Source: Brucellaceae bacterium (GTDB taxonomy: Bacteria > Pseudomonadota > Alphaproteobacteria > Rhizobiales > Rhizobiaceae). From it: 64,000 nucleotides of DNA. Below, one piece after another: positions 38,495 to 48,525 of this stretch (positions within the stretch are counted from its first letter, which is position 1; every line of letters starts with the position of its first letter). The position numbers and the translations under genes are program-made. The notes beneath the pieces are model-generated. The model was not told where the DNA came from. It saw only the letters and a list, made by a program, of their open reading frames with translations, and did no database searches. The stretch lies in NCBI GenBank assembly GCA_020637755.1, contig JACKJW010000004.1, positions 1-64,000 on the forward strand, written 5' to 3'.

Positions 38495-39396
38495 TGAACC
38501 GTTACACCCTTCTCGGTGGCGTGGCTGCACTGGCTGTCGTCGCCATCCTGTCCTCCATCTATGTCGTGAACGAGCGTCAGCAGGCCATCGTGCTGCGCTT
38601 CGGCGAGATCGTCGATGTGAAGACCGAGCCCGGCCTTTATTTCAAGGCGCCCTTCGGCTTTGCCGGTGCCGACAATGTGCAGATCGTCGAGGACCGCATC
38701 ATGCGCTTCTCGCTGGACGATATCCGCGTGCAGGTGTCGGGCGGCAAGTTCTATGTGGTCGATGCGTTCCTCGCCTTCCGCATTTCCGATCCGCGGGTGT
38801 TTCGCCAGGCCGTGTCGGGCTCGGTGAACCTTGCCGAGCAGCGGCTGCGCACCCGCATGGATGCCGCGCTGCGCCGGGTCTACGGCTTGCGCGGCTTCGA
38901 GGCTGCCCTTTCGGAAGACCGCACCGTGATGATGCGCGAGGTGGCTGAACAGCTGAAGACGGATGCGGCGCTTCTGGGCCTTGAAATCAAGGATGTGCGC
39001 ATTCGCCGGACCGACCTGACAGAGGAAGTTTCGGAGCAGACCTACAACCGCATGAAGGCCGAGCGCCTTGCCGAAGCCGAGCGGCTCAGGGCACGTGGCC
39101 GCGAAGCGGCGCAGACCATCAAGGCGCGCGCCGACCGTCAGGTTGTGGAAATCGTGGCCGAGGCGCGCAAGGAAAGCGAAATCCTGCGCGGCGAGGGCGA
39201 TGGCGAGCGCAACCGCGTCTTCGCCGAAGCCTTCTCCAAGGATCCGTCATTCTTCGAGTTCTACCGCTCCATGGCGGCCTACCGTTCGGCGCTTGAAAAG
39301 GACGGCACGACGATGGTTCTGTCGCCCAATTCGGAATTCTTCCGCTTCTTCAAGGATGCTTCCGGGACCAAACCGGCGGCACCTGCCAACCAGTAG
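38494..39396 (+). CDS. hflC: FtsH modulator HflC (SPFH protein)
   Basis: A 300-residue partner of HflK. The N-terminal signal-anchor helix (LLGGVAALAVVAILSSIYVV) is followed by an SPFH domain (RQQAIVLRFGEIVDVKTEPGL) and a helical tail (RLAEAERLRARGREAAQTI). The ATG shares one base with the hflK stop (TGATG). Confidence 0.96.
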   Translation: MNRYTLLGGVAALAVVAILSSIYVVNERQQAIVLRFGEIVDVKTEPGLYFKAPFGFAGADNVQIVEDRIMRFSLDDIRVQVSGGKFYVVDAFLAFRISDPRVFRQAVSGSVNLAEQRLRTRMDAALRRVYGLRGFEAALSEDRTVMMREVAEQLKTDAALLGLEIKDVRIRRTDLTEEVSEQTYNRMKAERLAEAERLRARGREAAQTIKARADRQVVEIVAEARKESEILRGEGDGERNRVFAEAFSKDPSFFEFYRSMAAYRSALEKDGTTMVLSPNSEFFRFFKDASGTKPAAPANQ

Positions 39397-39411
39397 GCGG
39401 GCGGGTCTCCC

Positions 39412-39597
39412 GTGAACGATTTTCTGGCTGCCCTCGGACTCATGCTTGTGTTCGAGGGCATTCTCTATGGTGCGTTCCCCGGCGTGGTGCGGCGCATGGC
39501 CGAAGAGATGCGCGCCATGCCCGACAGTTTCATGCGGGTGGCAGGCATCGGCGCGGCGGCGCTTGGCGTTTTGGTGGTCTGGCTTGTGCGCGGGTAA
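39412..39597 (+). CDS. DUF2065 family small membrane protein
   Basis: A 61-residue protein with two membrane segments (MNDFLAALGLMLVFEGILYG at the start, AAALGVLVVWLVRG at the end) in the usual place after hflC. The GTG at 39412 is the likely start, 15 bases after hflC. Unknown role, probably accessory to HflKC. Confidence 0.88.
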   Translation: MNDFLAALGLMLVFEGILYGAFPGVVRRMAEEMRAMPDSFMRVAGIGAAALGVLVVWLVRG

Positions 39598-39702
39598 CGC
39601 GAAATTCAATTCCTCCAGCCAGGTTGCAGCCTGTGCAAGCCCATCATTCGGCCCTAATCTTTGCCGAACAATCGCGCGATCGCGCCCGACCGGAGAAACC
39701 CG

Positions 39703-41214
39703 ATGCCCGTCCAGCCCCTCTCGTTCCTGACCCGCGGCTTCACCGTCGTGGCGACTGCCGCTCTGCTGGTACTGGCACAGCCGCTTGCGGGCGTGACGGA
39801 GACAGGCATTGCGCGCGCGCAGGGGCCGGAGTCCGTAGCGGACCTGGCAGCCGGATTGCTCGATGCGGTCGTCAACATCGCCACCTCGCAGAACCAGCCC
39901 GGCGCGGAGGATGACGAGAACGTGCCGGTGCCGGATCTGCCGGAAGGCTCGCCGTTCAAGGAATATTTCGACGAGTTCTTCAAGGACAAGGGTCCGAAAA
40001 AGGGGCCGAACAAGACCAACTCGCTGGGCTCGGGCTTTGTGATCGATGCCAAGGAAGGCATCGTCATTACCAACAACCACGTCATTGACGGCGGTGATTC
40101 CATTGAAGTTGTCTTTCCCGACGGCAAAAAGGTCCCGGCGACCCTGAAGGGCACCGACCCCAAGACCGACATTGCCGTGCTCCAGATTGATCCGGCCAAG
40201 CACAAGCTGACCGAGGTGAAGTTCGGCGATTCCGCGCAGATGCGCATCGGCGACTGGGTGATGGCGATCGGCAACCCGTTCGGCCTGGGCGGCACGGTGA
40301 CAGTCGGCATCGTCTCGGCGATCAACCGCGACATCAATGCCGGGCCCTATGACGATTTCATCCAGACGGACGCCGCCATCAACCGCGGCAATTCCGGCGG
40401 CCCCCTGTTCAACATGAAAGGCGAGGTGATCGGCATCAACACGGCCATCATCAGCCCGTCGGGCGGTTCCATCGGCATCGGCTTTTCCATTCCTTCCAAG
40501 CTCGCCATGACGGTGATCGGGCAGTTGCGCGAGTTCGGTGAAACGCGGCGCGGCTGGCTGGGCGTGCGCATCCAGCCGGTCAGCGACGACATTGCCGAGA
40601 GCCTCGGCATGAAGGAAGCCAAGGGTGCACTGGTGGCCGGCATCGTGAAGGGCGGACCGGTTGATGACGGCTCGATTCTCGCCGGTGACGTGATCACGAC
40701 CTTCGATGGCCGTGCCGTCAACGACATGCGAGACCTGCCGCGTATCGTCGCCGAAAGCCCGGTCGGCAAGGATGTGGATGTGACCGTGGTGCGCAAGGGC
40801 GAGGAAATCCAGGTCAAGGTGAAGCTCGGGCGGCTGGAGGATGGCGACAAGCTGGCCTCCGAGGAGACCGAGGATGGCAAGGCGGACGACGCCAAACCGG
40901 ACGAGCCGGTCGCTTCGGCCAAGGTGCTGGGCATGACGCTTGGCGAGCTGGACGACGCGGCGCGCGAGACCTATGGCGTGGCCAAGGAGGTCAATGGCGT
41001 GGTCATCACCGGGGTGGACGAGGGCTCGCTTGCGGCCGAGCGCGGCATCCAGGCGGGCGACGTCATCACCGAGATCGCTCAGGAGAGTGTGTCAGCTCCG
41101 GAAGACGTGCTGAAGCGCATCGAAAAGCTGAAGTCGCAGGGGCGGAAGAACGCCCTGCTGATGCTCGCCTCCAAGAGCGGCGATCTGCGCTTCGTGACCG
41201 TCCGGATGGAGTGA
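39703..41214 (+). CDS. Do/DegP family periplasmic serine protease
   Basis: A periplasmic chaperone-protease of 503 residues with a signal peptide (FTVVATAALLVLAQPLAGV). The catalytic triad is His126 (TNNHVIDG), Asp156 (TDIAVL) and Ser231 (NRGNSGGPL). Two PDZ domains follow (GWLGVRIQPVSDD and VASAKVLGMTLGE). The acidic linker between the PDZ domains is longer than in E. coli DegP. It acts on misfolded envelope proteins, downstream of hflKC in the same direction. Confidence 0.95.
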   Translation: MPVQPLSFLTRGFTVVATAALLVLAQPLAGVTETGIARAQGPESVADLAAGLLDAVVNIATSQNQPGAEDDENVPVPDLPEGSPFKEYFDEFFKDKGPKKGPNKTNSLGSGFVIDAKEGIVITNNHVIDGGDSIEVVFPDGKKVPATLKGTDPKTDIAVLQIDPAKHKLTEVKFGDSAQMRIGDWVMAIGNPFGLGGTVTVGIVSAINRDINAGPYDDFIQTDAAINRGNSGGPLFNMKGEVIGINTAIISPSGGSIGIGFSIPSKLAMTVIGQLREFGETRRGWLGVRIQPVSDDIAESLGMKEAKGALVAGIVKGGPVDDGSILAGDVITTFDGRAVNDMRDLPRIVAESPVGKDVDVTVVRKGEEIQVKVKLGRLEDGDKLASEETEDGKADDAKPDEPVASAKVLGMTLGELDDAARETYGVAKEVNGVVITGVDEGSLAAERGIQAGDVITEIAQESVSAPEDVLKRIEKLKSQGRKNALLMLASKSGDLRFVTVRME

Positions 41215-41259
41215 GAAGCTGATTTAGGCGATCAGATCAAGCCGTTGAAACCAGTAAGG

Positions 41260-41286
41260 AAAGGCGGTCCGTGCGGGCCGCCTTTT
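41260..41286. terminator. Bidirectional terminator between degP and serB
   Basis: Stem AAAGGCGG (41260-41267) and CCGCCTTT (41278-41285) with a T run on the plus side and an A run before the stem, so it can serve both convergent genes. Confidence 0.75.
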
Positions 41287-41307
41287 GCCGTTTCGCAGAC
41301 GTCGATG

Positions 41308-42195
41308 TCAGGCGACGAAATCGGTCTTGCGGTAGCCCTGGATGTAGAGCAGCGCGGTCAGGTCGCCGTGATCGATGCGCATGGCCGCCTGGGCTGCGAC
41401 CGACGGCTTGGCGTGCAGCGCCACGCCCGATCCGGCAAGCTGGATCATGCCGAGGTCGTTGGCGCCGTCGCCGACCGCGATGGCATCGGCGGGCGTCACG
41501 CCGAGCTTTCCGGCGATTTCGAGAAGGGCGTCCACCTTGGCCTGCTTGCCGAGGATCGGGTCGGTCACGGTGCCGGCCAGCGTGCCGTTCTCCTCCACCA
41601 GCGTGTTGGCGCGGTTCTCGTCGAAGCCGATCATGGCGGCGATGCGCGAGGTGAAGGCGGTGAAGCCGCCCGACACCAGTGCGGTGTAGCCGCCATGGGC
41701 GCGCATTGTCTGCACCAGTTCGCGGCCGCCCGGCGTGAGCGTGATGCGGCTGGCGATGACGCTCCCGATCACGCTGACCGGCAGTCCCTTCAGCAAGCCG
41801 ACGCGTTCACGCAAGGCAGGCTCGAACTCGATCTCGCCATTCATGGCGCGCGCGGTGATGGCGGCGACATGGGCCTTCAGCCCGGCTTCGTCGGCCAGCT
41901 CGTCGATGCATTCCTGACCGATCATGGTGGAATCCATGTCGGCGATCAGGATCTTCTTGCGGCGGGTATCCTGGTCCTGCACCACCACGTCGACCGGTGC
42001 GCCATCGAGTGCGCTTCGCAATGCGGCTTCGGCAGCGGCGCCGTCCGCCCCGTCCATCAGCACGATGTCGCAGGCCATGCCGTCAGCCAGCCAGTAGAGG
42101 CCGCTTGCCTCCACCGCGCCGAACGCCTTATCACCGAGTGCAGGTGACAGGAGACTGTCGCGCGGATTGGCGATGAGAGTGGCGACGAGCGGCAT
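41308..42195 (-). CDS. serB: Phosphoserine phosphatase
   Basis: Final enzyme of serine synthesis, 295 residues, HAD family. The nucleophile motif is ADMDSTMI; the other HAD motifs are SGGFTAFT and [11 protein letters not shown]. The N-terminal part is the ACT-like domain of long SerB. The start at 42195 (MPLVATL) is divergent from miaA, with 28 bases between the two starts. Confidence 0.95.
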   Translation of the reverse strand: MPLVATLIANPRDSLLSPALGDKAFGAVEASGLYWLADGMACDIVLMDGADGAAAEAALRSALDGAPVDVVVQDQDTRRKKILIADMDSTMIGQECIDELADEAGLKAHVAAITARAMNGEIEFEPALRERVGLLKGLPVSVIGSVIASRITLTPGGRELVQTMRAHGGYTALVSGGFTAFTSRIAAMIGFDENRANTLVEENGTLAGTVTDPILGKQAKVDALLEIAGKLGVTPADAIAVGDGANDLGMIQLAGSGVALHAKPSVAAQAAMRIDHGDLTALLYIQGYRKTDFVA

Positions 42196-42223
42196 GGAGA
42201 TGATCCCGGAAACTGGAGAGGCG

Positions 42224-43099
42224 GTGAAAAACGCCATCCTGATAGCCGGGCCGACGGCCAGCGGCAAGTCGGCTCTGGCCGTGGAACTGGCGCTTGCCAA
42301 GGGCGGCGTGATCATCAATGCCGATTCCATGCAGGTCTATTCGGTTCTCGACCGGCTGACGGCGCGCCCGCCCGCAGAGGATCTGGCGGCTGTGCCCCAC
42401 CACCTGTTCGGTACGGTGCATCCGGGCGTACCGTGGTCGACGGGGCACTGGCTGCGCGCCGTCGAAACGCTGCTGGCCACCGGGCTTGACGGGCGGGTGC
42501 CGGTCTTTGTTGGCGGCACGGGGCTCTATTTCAGTGCGCTTCTCGGCGGCCTGTCACAGATGCCCGACATTCCGCCCGCCGTCCGGGCTTACTGGCGCGC
42601 GCGTCTGGAGCGCGAGGGCGACGCGGCGCTGCATGGAGAACTGTCACGCCTTGATCCCGCCGGTGCCCAGAGGCTGCGAGCAAGCGATGGCCAGCGCATC
42701 GTGCGGGCGCTGGAGGTGCTGGAGGCAACGGGCAGGCCGATTTCGTATTGGCAGGGGCAGACCGGACGGGCGCTTGTCGATCCGGCCACGGCGCATGCGA
42801 TCGTGCTGGAACCGGACCGTGCTTGGCTTGCCCGGCGCATCGAGGCACGGCTTCGCGCGATGGCCGCCACCGGCGGGCTCGAGGAAGTGCGCGCGCTGCT
42901 TGACCTGGGTCTGGACCCCGCGATGCCGGCCATGAAGGCGATTGGCGTGCGGGAATTCGGCGCGGTGCTCGATGGATCGGCGGAGCTTGAAGAGGCGATC
43001 AGGCACGCGGCAACGGCAACGCGGCAGTATGCGAAGCGGCAGATGACGTGGTTCCGCAACCAGCTTGGTGCCTCGTGGCAGAGGCAGGCTGTGCCATGA
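42224..43099 (+). CDS. miaA: tRNA dimethylallyltransferase
   Basis: Adds the dimethylallyl group to A37 of tRNAs that read U-starting codons. It is 291 residues. The P-loop is GPTASGKSA, followed by NADSMQVY and [12 protein letters not shown]. The GTG at 42224 ([15 protein letters not shown]) is chosen because rhizobial MiaA proteins start this way and GGAGAGG lies just upstream; earlier ATG codons at 42194 and 42200 are alternatives that overlap the serB start. Confidence 0.93.
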   Translation: MKNAILIAGPTASGKSALAVELALAKGGVIINADSMQVYSVLDRLTARPPAEDLAAVPHHLFGTVHPGVPWSTGHWLRAVETLLATGLDGRVPVFVGGTGLYFSALLGGLSQMPDIPPAVRAYWRARLEREGDAALHGELSRLDPAGAQRLRASDGQRIVRALEVLEATGRPISYWQGQTGRALVDPATAHAIVLEPDRAWLARRIEARLRAMAATGGLEEVRALLDLGLDPAMPAMKAIGVREFGAVLDGSAELEEAIRHAATATRQYAKRQMTWFRNQLGASWQRQAVP

Positions 43100-43289
43100 A
43101 GCGGCCGATGACGTCACGTCATTTGCCGGATTGATCCCAACAGATTGATATTGCGGCGCGAATTGCTCATGTGGCAAGTCGGGCTTACCCAACGTAATTT
43201 CAGCCTTTTGCGATGGCCTTAACCCAAGGTTAGGGGCTTGAGTGTAAGGACTGGGAGAGTGAAAAATTTCGGGGGCTGTTTTCCTTCCC

Positions 43290-44051
43290 ATGCGACTGCA
43301 CAAGTCCGAGCTTGCCTATATCGTGCTGGTTCTCCTGCTGATTGCGTCGGCAGGCGTTCTGCTGTCGGCACTCGGCATGGTGGACAGTGCGGGCAGCGGA
43401 CGCTCCCTTTACATCCGGCTGGTAACGGCACTTGGCATTCTCGGTTCCGGCATCCTGTTCGGTCTGGTCTTCATCTATCCCATCCTTCGCAGCCAGGTGC
43501 GCGAGGAAAGCCAGTTGCGCGAGATGACGCAGTCGCTGTCAAAGCGTTCCGAAACACTGGAGCATGCGGCGCTGACCGACGGCCTGACCGGCATGCAGAA
43601 CCGCCGCTATTTCGACGATGCGCTGGCGGAATATCTGGAAGAATTCCGCCGGATCGAGCGGCCGGTCGGCCTGATGGTACTCGACCTGGATCACTTCAAG
43701 ATGGTCAATGACACCCATGGCCATGATGTGGGAGACGATGTGCTGCGCTCGGTGGCCCAGTGTCTTCGTGAATTCACGCGTTACCACGATGTGGTCGCGC
43801 GCCTCGGCGGCGAGGAATTCGCCGTGGTCGCGCCGAACATGGACATTGATACGCTTGCCAAGTTCGCCGACCGCATCCGTTCCGCGATTTCGCAGCTCAC
43901 CATCTCTTCGGGCAACATCCGCCTACGCGTGACGACCAGCATTGGCGTTGCCGTCTGGGATGGCCGGGAAAGCGGTGAGGAATTCTACAAGCGGGCCGAC
44001 CGCCAGCTTTACCAGGCCAAGCGCCAGGGCCGGAACCGCGTCTGCGCCTGA
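43290..44051 (+). CDS. Membrane diguanylate cyclase (GGDEF)
   Basis: A 253-residue c-di-GMP synthase. Two N-terminal helices (YIVLVLLLIASAGVLL and TALGILGSGILFGLVFIYP) anchor a short coiled-coil and a GGDEF domain with the intact active site GGEEF (173-177). The inhibitory I-site RxxD is RYHD (164-167), five residues before it. No EAL domain is fused. A PilZ gene that could be a c-di-GMP target lies about 19 kb downstream. Confidence 0.94.
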   Translation: MRLHKSELAYIVLVLLLIASAGVLLSALGMVDSAGSGRSLYIRLVTALGILGSGILFGLVFIYPILRSQVREESQLREMTQSLSKRSETLEHAALTDGLTGMQNRRYFDDALAEYLEEFRRIERPVGLMVLDLDHFKMVNDTHGHDVGDDVLRSVAQCLREFTRYHDVVARLGGEEFAVVAPNMDIDTLAKFADRIRSAISQLTISSGNIRLRVTTSIGVAVWDGRESGEEFYKRADRQLYQAKRQGRNRVCA

Positions 44052-44224
44052 CCCGGGCGCCGCCTCGCAGAGCAAATCCATTCCTTCAGGACAAATCCGG
44101 AAAGTGAAACCCCGCGCGAGCGGGGATCATGGTCTTGAACACAAAGGACAAGGCCGATTGGGCCTTCCTGGCCCGATTGCCGGACCCAGGATCGCCTCCC
44201 ACACTCAAAGCGCCGGGAAAAGTA

Positions 44225-46393
44225 TCAGGGCCGGCTGACCCGGAAGGAGCGGATCAGGTCGCTTGCCCCGGCCGGGCGCGGCGCGGGATCAGCAGCGCGC
44301 GGCTCCATGCGGGCTGCAGGCTGAGCAGCACGGGGAGGGGATGGCGGGACGTTGCGGGACGGTTCGGCTGCAGGCTGCTGCCTGGGAGCTGCATCGGCCG
44401 GCGTGCCGTTGGCCGGCGTTCCGTCCGCATACCAGAATTGCGGGCCGGTTCCAGGTGCAGGTGGCTCGCGGTACGAAACAGGAGCGTCCCCGTCGGACTG
44501 GCCCTGCGGGGTGATGGCTGCAACGGCGGCGGCAGGCGTCCAGACCGGCGGCGCGGCAGGGCGCTCGGGCTGCTTTGCAGGCGTTGCAAGATCGGCCAGC
44601 GATGGCGCTGCGGGCGGCGCGGATGTGACGCGGGCCAACAGATCGGCATCCACCTCGGCGTCGAAATCCGGCTCTTCGTCCATGAAGAGGTCTTCGGTCG
44701 ATTTTTCCAGATGGCGCATGCGCTTGATGATCTGGTCCAGATTGATGGCCTCGGTGCCCGTCTTCATGCGGGCCTGCTGCTCGTAGATGTGAGCGCCGGG
44801 CAGGTCCTTGGCGGCAATGGTCTCGAAGACCATGCGCATCGGCGCGTGGAAGGCTTCGCCGAAGGCAATGCACTCGCGGTTGGCAACCGAGGACAGGAAA
44901 TTGGTCATCGAGCGTGCCGCGCCCGTGATCGCCTTGCGGATGATCTCCTGGTCGCGGTCATTGCCCAGACGCATGGCGAAAATCGTGTTGCACTGGGAAA
45001 GGATCGTCTGGTCCAATTCGCCCGGGCGCTGCGTGATGACACCCAGATAGACGCCGTATTTGCGGCCTTCCTTGGCAATGCGGGCAATGGCCTGACGCGT
45101 CGGCCAGAAGCCGGCGTTCGGGTCCGAAGGGATATAGCGGTGCGCTTCCTCGCAGACCATCAGTGTCTGGATTGCGCCGTCGGAACTCAGTGCCAGATCG
45201 AAGGCCATGCGGCAGAGAACGGACACGACCGAATTGACGACTTCGGCCGGCAGGTTCGACATTTCAAAGACGCAAATCGGCTTGCCGCGCTGGGGCAGGC
45301 GGAAGACATGGCTGATGACCGGCTGCAGCGTATCGGAAATCGTCTTGGCACCGAACATGAAGCGGAAGCGCGGGTCACCCAGCAGTGACTCGATACGGTT
45401 CTTCAGGGCGCGCAGATAGGGCCGGTCAGACTTGCCGTCGAGCTGACCTGCCCGGTCGTCAATCAGTTGCAGCAGGTCGACGATGCGGTAGGGGACCGGC
45501 GTGTCGGCGGTCAGAGAGGTCACGTCGCGGTCGCGCTTGAGAAGCTGCGACGCGCTCTGGCCCGTTTCGGCTCGGCGGTACCGCTCCTTGGCCAGCGGGA
45601 TCAGGTCTCGCAGGGCATCCACTTCATTGGCAACCGGTGTACGGCCGCGGAAGATGACTTCCGTCAATTCCTCCAGCTTGAAGATCCAGAAGGGCAGGTC
45701 CAGCTGGTTGGCGTCCACCGTGATGGCCTTGTCGGCAAAGGCAGTGGTAAACTCGTTGTGCGGGTCGAGCACGATGACGCGAATATCTGGGCGCTTTTCC
45801 ACGACCTTGCGCAGGATGAGCGACACGGCGGTCGATTTGCCAACGCCGGTGGTGCCGACCACCGCGAAGTGACGCGCCAGCAGCTTGTCGATGTCGATGA
45901 GCGCAGGAATGGAACGGTCCTGCGTGACCTCGCCGATGGAGACGGCTTCGCGCGACGTGGACTCATAGATCGCCTTCAGGTCTCCGGAGCGGATGCGGTG
46001 GGCGACCGCTCCCATATGGGGATAGCTGGTGATGCCGGTGGAGAAGTTTGCCTTACCGTTGTCGCCGGTCGAAACCTGGCCGACCAGCTCGATGTATATA
46101 TGGACAACATTGTTGTCCTCGATCTGCCAGGTGTGATCGGGGACATCGACCTTGTAGATCAGGCCGACGAGGCGGTTTGAGCCGACACGGACCGAGATCA
46201 TCTGGCCGACAGCCCAATAATCATCGGAGCCCGCGGCATGGATGCCCGCTTCGGCGGCGATCACGGCGCGCTCGCCGTCGCAATCCACCACGTAGCCTTC
46301 GGTGCGGTTGCGCTGGAAGGCGGGTTCGCCCGCCGGATCGGCTTTGCCTGCCGACTCCAATTGCTCGTGTGCACCTGATTGACTGGATTGCAT
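44225..46393 (-). CDS. HerA-like ATP-binding protein (DUF87)
   Basis: A 722-residue HerA/FtsK-superfamily ATPase. An N-terminal HAS-barrel-like region is followed by the DUF87 ATPase core with Walker A (VVGTTGVGKSTAV) and Walker B (IRVIVLDPHNEF). After residue 580 the sequence is Pro/Ala-rich and probably disordered. HerA ATPases drive DNA translocation and usually partner with NurA nucleases; no nurA gene is beside it. Unknown cellular role. Confidence 0.9.
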   Translation of the reverse strand: MQSSQSGAHEQLESAGKADPAGEPAFQRNRTEGYVVDCDGERAVIAAEAGIHAAGSDDYWAVGQMISVRVGSNRLVGLIYKVDVPDHTWQIEDNNVVHIYIELVGQVSTGDNGKANFSTGITSYPHMGAVAHRIRSGDLKAIYESTSREAVSIGEVTQDRSIPALIDIDKLLARHFAVVGTTGVGKSTAVSLILRKVVEKRPDIRVIVLDPHNEFTTAFADKAITVDANQLDLPFWIFKLEELTEVIFRGRTPVANEVDALRDLIPLAKERYRRAETGQSASQLLKRDRDVTSLTADTPVPYRIVDLLQLIDDRAGQLDGKSDRPYLRALKNRIESLLGDPRFRFMFGAKTISDTLQPVISHVFRLPQRGKPICVFEMSNLPAEVVNSVVSVLCRMAFDLALSSDGAIQTLMVCEEAHRYIPSDPNAGFWPTRQAIARIAKEGRKYGVYLGVITQRPGELDQTILSQCNTIFAMRLGNDRDQEIIRKAITGAARSMTNFLSSVANRECIAFGEAFHAPMRMVFETIAAKDLPGAHIYEQQARMKTGTEAINLDQIIKRMRHLEKSTEDLFMDEEPDFDAEVDADLLARVTSAPPAAPSLADLATPAKQPERPAAPPVWTPAAAVAAITPQGQSDGDAPVSYREPPAPGTGPQFWYADGTPANGTPADAAPRQQPAAEPSRNVPPSPPRAAQPAARMEPRAADPAPRPAGASDLIRSFRVSRP

Positions 46394-46528
46394 TGCCGTC
46401 CCCGTTCCTGCCGCTCAGACCGTGTCACAAACTGGTTAAGGCGAGGTGAGCGCGTCACATGTGCGGTTGTGTGCCGCACGTCTTCCGCGATTGGACAGAA
46501 AGTCTGACGGGGCCGTGCTCGCACCCTG

Positions 46529-46556
46529 TTGACGCGGGCTTGCCGGGCTGCTTAAA
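46529..46556 (+). promoter_or_regulatory. Probable promoter of ilvB
   Basis: TTGACG (46529-46534) and CTTAAA (46551-46556), 16 bases apart. The predicted start near 46563 is only a few bases from the leader peptide ATG, so that peptide would be nearly leaderless. Confidence 0.5.
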
Positions 46557-46565
46557 GTCGCCGCC

Positions 46566-46619
46566 ATGAGCATGATCGCACTCGTAATCGTAGGACCGCG
46601 CATGGGCAGGGGGATGTAA
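46566..46619 (+). CDS. ilv leader peptide
   Basis: A 17-residue peptide, MSMIALVIVGPRMGRGM, rich in Ile, Leu and Val in its first nine residues. Ribosome stalling on these codons when branched-chain amino acids are low would steer the downstream RNA away from the terminator at 46653. The ORF is too short for normal gene calling. Together with the promoter and the hairpins it forms a classical attenuator for ilvB. Confidence 0.8.
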   Translation: MSMIALVIVGPRMGRGM

Positions 46620-46675
46620 TCCTCCGGCGACAGCCACCCATGCGCAACACCGAGGCCCTTCAGGGGCCTTTTTTA
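46598..46675 (+). promoter_or_regulatory. ilvB attenuator: stem over leader end and terminator
   Basis: A 9-base stem GCGCATGGG (46598-46606) and CCCATGCGC (46637-46645) covers the end of the leader peptide. A terminator follows: AGGCCC (46653-46658), loop TTCAG, GGGCCT (46664-46669) and a T tract to 46674. An antiterminator partner for the terminator is not obvious by eye. Confidence 0.75.
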
Positions 46676-46736
46676 TTGGCCGAAATGAGTTTAAACGACC
46701 AGCGCCGCTGGTGAACGAGCAAAGACGGGAATGACG

Positions 46737-48524
46737 ATGGCACAGGGACAGGATTCGGGCGCAAGCCGCGAGATGACGGGCGCCGAAATGGTGCTGCAGG
46801 CCTTCAAGGACAATGGCGTGAAGCATGTCTTCGGCTATCCGGGCGGCGCGGTGCTTCCGATCTATGACGAGATTTTCCAGCAGGATGCCGTCGAACACAT
46901 CCTGGTGCGCCACGAGCAGGGCGCGGGCCACGCTGCTGAAGGCTATGCGCGCTCCACCGGCAAGCCCGGCGTTGTGCTGGTCACCTCCGGTCCGGGTGCC
47001 ACAAACGTGGTGACGCCCTTACAGGATGCGCTGATGGATTCGATCCCGCTCGTCTGCATCTCCGGCCAGGTGCCGACCTCGCTGATCGGGTCGGACGGTT
47101 TCCAGGAGTGCGACACGGTCGGCATCACGCGGCCCTGCACCAAGCACAACTGGCTGGTCAAGGACGTCAACGAGCTCGCCCGCGTGCTGCACGAGGCCTT
47201 CAAGGTGGCCACGACCGGCCGTCCGGGCCCCGTTGTCGTGGACATTCCCAAGGACGTGCAGTTTGCCAAGGGCACGTACACGCCGCCGCAGCACGTGCAG
47301 CGGCCGAGCTATCAGCCGGTGGTGCAGGGCGATCTTGGCCGCATCAAGGAAGCCGTTGCGCTGATGGCGGGTGCGAAGAAGCCGGTCATCTATTCGGGCG
47401 GTGGTGTGGTCAATGCCGGGCCGGAGGCCTGCCATTTGCTGCGCGAGCTGGTGGAACTGACCGGCTTTCCGATCACCTCCACGCTGATGGGGCTTGGCGC
47501 CTATCCGGCGTCCGGGCCGGAATGGCTCGGCATGCTCGGCATGCACGGCACCTATGAAGCCAACATGGCGATGCATGATTGCGATGTCATGCTGTGTGTC
47601 GGCGCGCGCTTCGATGACCGCATTACCGGGCGTCTCGATGCCTTCTCGCCGCATTCCAAGAAGATTCACATCGATATCGACGTGTCGCAGATCGGCAAGA
47701 ATGTTCATGTGGACGTGCCGATCATCGGTGATGCGGGCCGCGTGCTCGAAGACATGGTGCGTCTGTGGCGGGCGACCGCCAAGGCCGACAAGGCGGCGCT
47801 GAAGCCCTGGAAGGAGCAGATCGCCAGGTGGAAGGCGCGCAATTGCCTGGCCTATTCGCCCAATGACGACGTCATCATGCCGCAATATGCGGTGGAGCGG
47901 CTCTACGCGCTGACCAAGAACCGCGACACCTACATCACCACCGAAGTGGGCCAGCACCAGATGTGGGCGGCGCAGTTCTACGGCTTTGAAAAGCCGAACC
48001 GCTGGATGACCTCTGGCGGCCTGGGTACGATGGGCTACGGCCTGCCGGCCGCGCTCGGCGTTCAGATCGCCCATCCGGAAGCCCTGGTCATCGACATTGC
48101 GGGCGATGCCTCGGTGCAGATGACGATGCAGGAGATCTCGACGGCGGTGCAGTATGGCGCGCCGATCAAGATCTTCATCATGAACAACCACTACATGGGC
48201 ATGGTGCGGCAGTGGCAGCAGCTCCTGCACGGCAACCGGCTGTCCAATTCCTATTCGGAAGCGCTGCCGGATTTCGTGAAGCTTGCCGAGGCCTATGGCG
48301 CGCACGGCATCCGCTGCTCCAAGCCGGGTGATCTTGATGCGGCAATCCAGGAAATGATCGATGTGAAGAAGCCGGTGATCTTCGATTGTGAAGTGGCGAA
48401 CCTCGCCAACTGCTTCCCGATGATCCCTTCCGGCAAGGCGCACAACGACATGCTGCTGCCTGACGAGGCGACCGACGAGGCCGTGGCGAATGCCATCGGC
48501 ACCGAAGGCAAGGCGCTGGTGTGA
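46737..48524 (+). CDS. ilvB: Acetolactate synthase, large (catalytic) subunit
   Basis: First common enzyme of branched-chain amino acid synthesis, using TPP, FAD and Mg2+; 595 residues. The catalytic Glu is in VRHEQGAGHAAEGYAR; the TPP/metal motif is GDASVQMTMQE with NNHYMGMVRQWQ. Two ATG codons (46731 and 46737) are in tandem; the second has the better ribosome-site spacing. Expression is probably set by the attenuator just upstream. Confidence 0.96.
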   Translation: MAQGQDSGASREMTGAEMVLQAFKDNGVKHVFGYPGGAVLPIYDEIFQQDAVEHILVRHEQGAGHAAEGYARSTGKPGVVLVTSGPGATNVVTPLQDALMDSIPLVCISGQVPTSLIGSDGFQECDTVGITRPCTKHNWLVKDVNELARVLHEAFKVATTGRPGPVVVDIPKDVQFAKGTYTPPQHVQRPSYQPVVQGDLGRIKEAVALMAGAKKPVIYSGGGVVNAGPEACHLLRELVELTGFPITSTLMGLGAYPASGPEWLGMLGMHGTYEANMAMHDCDVMLCVGARFDDRITGRLDAFSPHSKKIHIDIDVSQIGKNVHVDVPIIGDAGRVLEDMVRLWRATAKADKAALKPWKEQIARWKARNCLAYSPNDDVIMPQYAVERLYALTKNRDTYITTEVGQHQMWAAQFYGFEKPNRWMTSGGLGTMGYGLPAALGVQIAHPEALVIDIAGDASVQMTMQEISTAVQYGAPIKIFIMNNHYMGMVRQWQQLLHGNRLSNSYSEALPDFVKLAEAYGAHGIRCSKPGDLDAAIQEMIDVKKPVIFDCEVANLANCFPMIPSGKAHNDMLLPDEATDEAVANAIGTEGKALV

Positions 48525-48525
48525 C

